From an uncultured Clostridia bacterium (GTDB lineage Bacteria > Bacillota > Clostridia > TANB77 > CAG-508), in the NCBI GenBank assembly GCA_944393345.1, contig CALXZW010000068.1, forward strand, positions 1 to 6,923: a stretch of 6,923 bases of DNA, written 5' to 3'. A model generated the notes under the pieces. That model saw only the letters and a program-made list of their open reading frames with translations. It ran no database searches and had not been told where the DNA came from. Each line of letters starts with the position of its first letter. Within the stretch, counting starts at the first letter, position 1. Below are positions 6,117-6,923 of this stretch, piece by piece. Both the position numbers and the translations under genes were made by a program.

Positions 6117-6455
6117 TTATTTCCAAATTCTATTTGCTTTATCTATTATTCTTTCTTCTATAGTTTTTGTTTCTTCTTTATCTACTTCAAACTTTCCATT
6201 TGAAAATTTTAAAATATCACTTTCTTTTGCATCTTTTGGTAATTTTTTTCTATCTATATTTAGCATTTCCCCGTTTTCTCTATTTTCTAGTACTGCTACA
6301 TCTCCTTCAAACCTATCTATTGTATATTTTTCATTTTTTAAGTTTAATTTTTCTTCCAAAGTATCAGCTCCTTGTAAATTAGTTTTTCTTTCATTTGTAA
6401 TTTCTATTGTTTTTTCTATCGCATCTTGCAAGTTTTCTAAAAAATCAATATTCAT
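6117..6455 (-). CDS. DUF3006 domain protein
   Basis: This 112-residue protein has no known reaction. Residues about 44-112 match the DUF3006 pattern as I know it: YTIDRFEGDVAVLE at the start, an ENGEMLNIDRKKLP strand-turn, AKESDILKF, then a charged helix ending in Trp (NRIWK). The first 40 residues (MNIDFLENLQDAIEKTIEIT and a Lys/Glu-rich stretch) are extra and look helical and amphipathic. There is no signal peptide or membrane helix, so it should be cytoplasmic. It is the first gene of a likely two-gene operon with the ComEC-like hydrolase. From memory, DUF3006 genes often sit beside such hydrolases, which suggests a shared job, but what that is remains unknown. The ribosome binding site AGGAAGGTG lies 5 nt before the ATG. 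Confidence 0.85.
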   Translation of the reverse strand: MNIDFLENLQDAIEKTIEITNERKTNLQGADTLEEKLNLKNEKYTIDRFEGDVAVLENRENGEMLNIDRKKLPKDAKESDILKFSNGKFEVDKEETKTIEERIIDKANRIWK

Positions 6456-6497
6456 ATTTTCACCTTCCTGTCATCTTCCTTTTGCTCACCTTTGTTT

Positions 6498-6526
6498 TTT
6501 ATATCACAAAATCTTCTATAAATCAA
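6498..6526 (-). promoter_or_regulatory. Promoter of the DUF3006/ComEC-like operon
   Basis: On the minus strand TTGATT (6521-6526) and TATAAA (6498-6503) have 17 bp between them. TGA directly before the -10 gives an extended -10 (TGnTATAAA). The leader would be about 35 nt. Confidence 0.6.
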
Positions 6527-6557
6527 TTTATTTTTTATTAAGATTTTTGTTTAATAG

Positions 6558-6606
6558 AAAAAGTACTACTAATAAACTAAAAACAGTTTATTATGTAGTA
6601 CTTTTT
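6558..6606 (-). terminator. Long hairpin terminator after the acidic protein gene
   Basis: The arms 6558-6569/6595-6606 (12 bp) and 6570-6578/6585-6593 (9 bp) stack into a 21-bp stem with one bulged T (6594) and a 6 nt loop. The hairpin starts 10 bp past the stop codon of the gene at the right edge. The minus-strand copy ends in TTTTT, as expected for a terminator. The plus-strand copy also ends in TTTTT, so it could work in both directions. Confidence 0.8.
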
Positions 6607-6616
6607 ATACACTTTC

Positions 6617-6923
6617 CTAATTACGGTCATCATCAAGAACATCATCTCTATCAGTTTTATTATTTTCCATACCTGTGTTGCTACCACTTATCTCCATTTT
6701 TTGTGTTTCCCATTCTCTTAGCGAAGTTAAGAATTCTTGTCTTCTTCTTTTTTTTGAACTTCTTTCTTCTTCCTTCTCTTCTTCCTCTTCCTCTAATAGC
6801 ATTTCTGCTGGAATAGGAGCGCAGCCTTCTGCTTTTTCTACTATTGCCATTTGTGATTGAATTGTAGCATCGTCTGGAAATCTTCTTCCTATCTCTTTTG
6901 CTGTTTCATAATCTCCTTCTTCT
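6617..6923 (-). CDS. Unrecognised protein with acidic tract, C-terminal part (truncated by window edge)
   Basis: The reading frame stays open from the right edge to a TAG stop, giving the last 102 residues of a longer protein; the Met at 6848-6850 is internal, with no ribosome binding site needed. The visible N-terminal part, EEGDYETAKEIGRRFPDDAT and then IQSQMAIVEKAEG, has the spacing of a helical TPR-like repeat (acidic helix, Ala-Lys, RFPDD turn), but one copy is too little to assign. Then come PIPAEMLLEEEEEEKEEE, a basic patch SSKKRRRQEF, and a hydrophilic tail rich in Asp and Asn (DRDDVLDDDRN). There is no membrane segment. The strong charge alternation suggests a disordered, interaction-type tail. 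I cannot name a function. The frame is supported by continuous coding and by the terminator directly after its stop. Confidence 0.7.
   Translation of the reverse strand, partial: EEGDYETAKEIGRRFPDDATIQSQMAIVEKAEGCAPIPAEMLLEEEEEEKEEERSSKKRRRQEFLTSLREWETQKMEISGSNTGMENNKTDRDDVLDDDRN

Overview
The window looks like chromosomal DNA from a very AT-rich, spore-forming Firmicute, most likely a Clostridia-type bacterium. The grounds are the base composition, strong AGGAGG-type ribosome binding sites, the sporulation gene spoVS, the RNase Y/YmdB pair and a Gram-positive style LexA box in front of recA. TGG codons for Trp and TAA/TAG stops fit the standard bacterial code. The sequence does not allow a genus to be named.

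All eight genes lie on the minus strand, so transcription runs from high to low coordinates. In that direction: (1) the C-terminal end of an unrecognised protein with a very acidic tract (6617-6923, cut by the window edge), closed by a long hairpin; (2) a DUF3006-type small protein and (3) a membrane-anchored ComEC-like metallo-beta-lactamase-fold hydrolase, 24 nt apart and apparently one operon; (4) rny (RNase Y) with its own consensus-like promoter and terminator; (5) ymdB (metallophosphoesterase), which starts at TTG; (6) spoVS with its own promoter and a terminator; (7) a family 5 solute-binding protein with no visible lipobox; (8) the N-terminal 80 codons of recA, preceded by a promoter and a LexA-type operator.

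How the parts relate: rny-ymdB-spoVS is an old neighbourhood in endospore formers, joining mRNA decay, a cyclic-nucleotide-type phosphodiesterase that acts as a developmental regulator, and an Alba-like sporulation protein. In Bacillus subtilis recA lies upstream of this block. Here it lies downstream of spoVS, with the solute-binding protein gene inserted between. The DUF3006/ComEC-like pair is a separate two-gene unit, probably acting outside the membrane on a phosphodiester or another substrate that cannot be deduced. I found no mobile element, CRISPR array, tRNA or rRNA. No gene-free gap exceeds about 210 bp, and most gaps are accounted for by promoters and terminators.

I do not see a clear previously undescribed system. 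The best leads are the anchored ComEC-like/DUF3006 pair, the orphan non-lipidated binding protein beside recA, and the acidic protein at the right edge.
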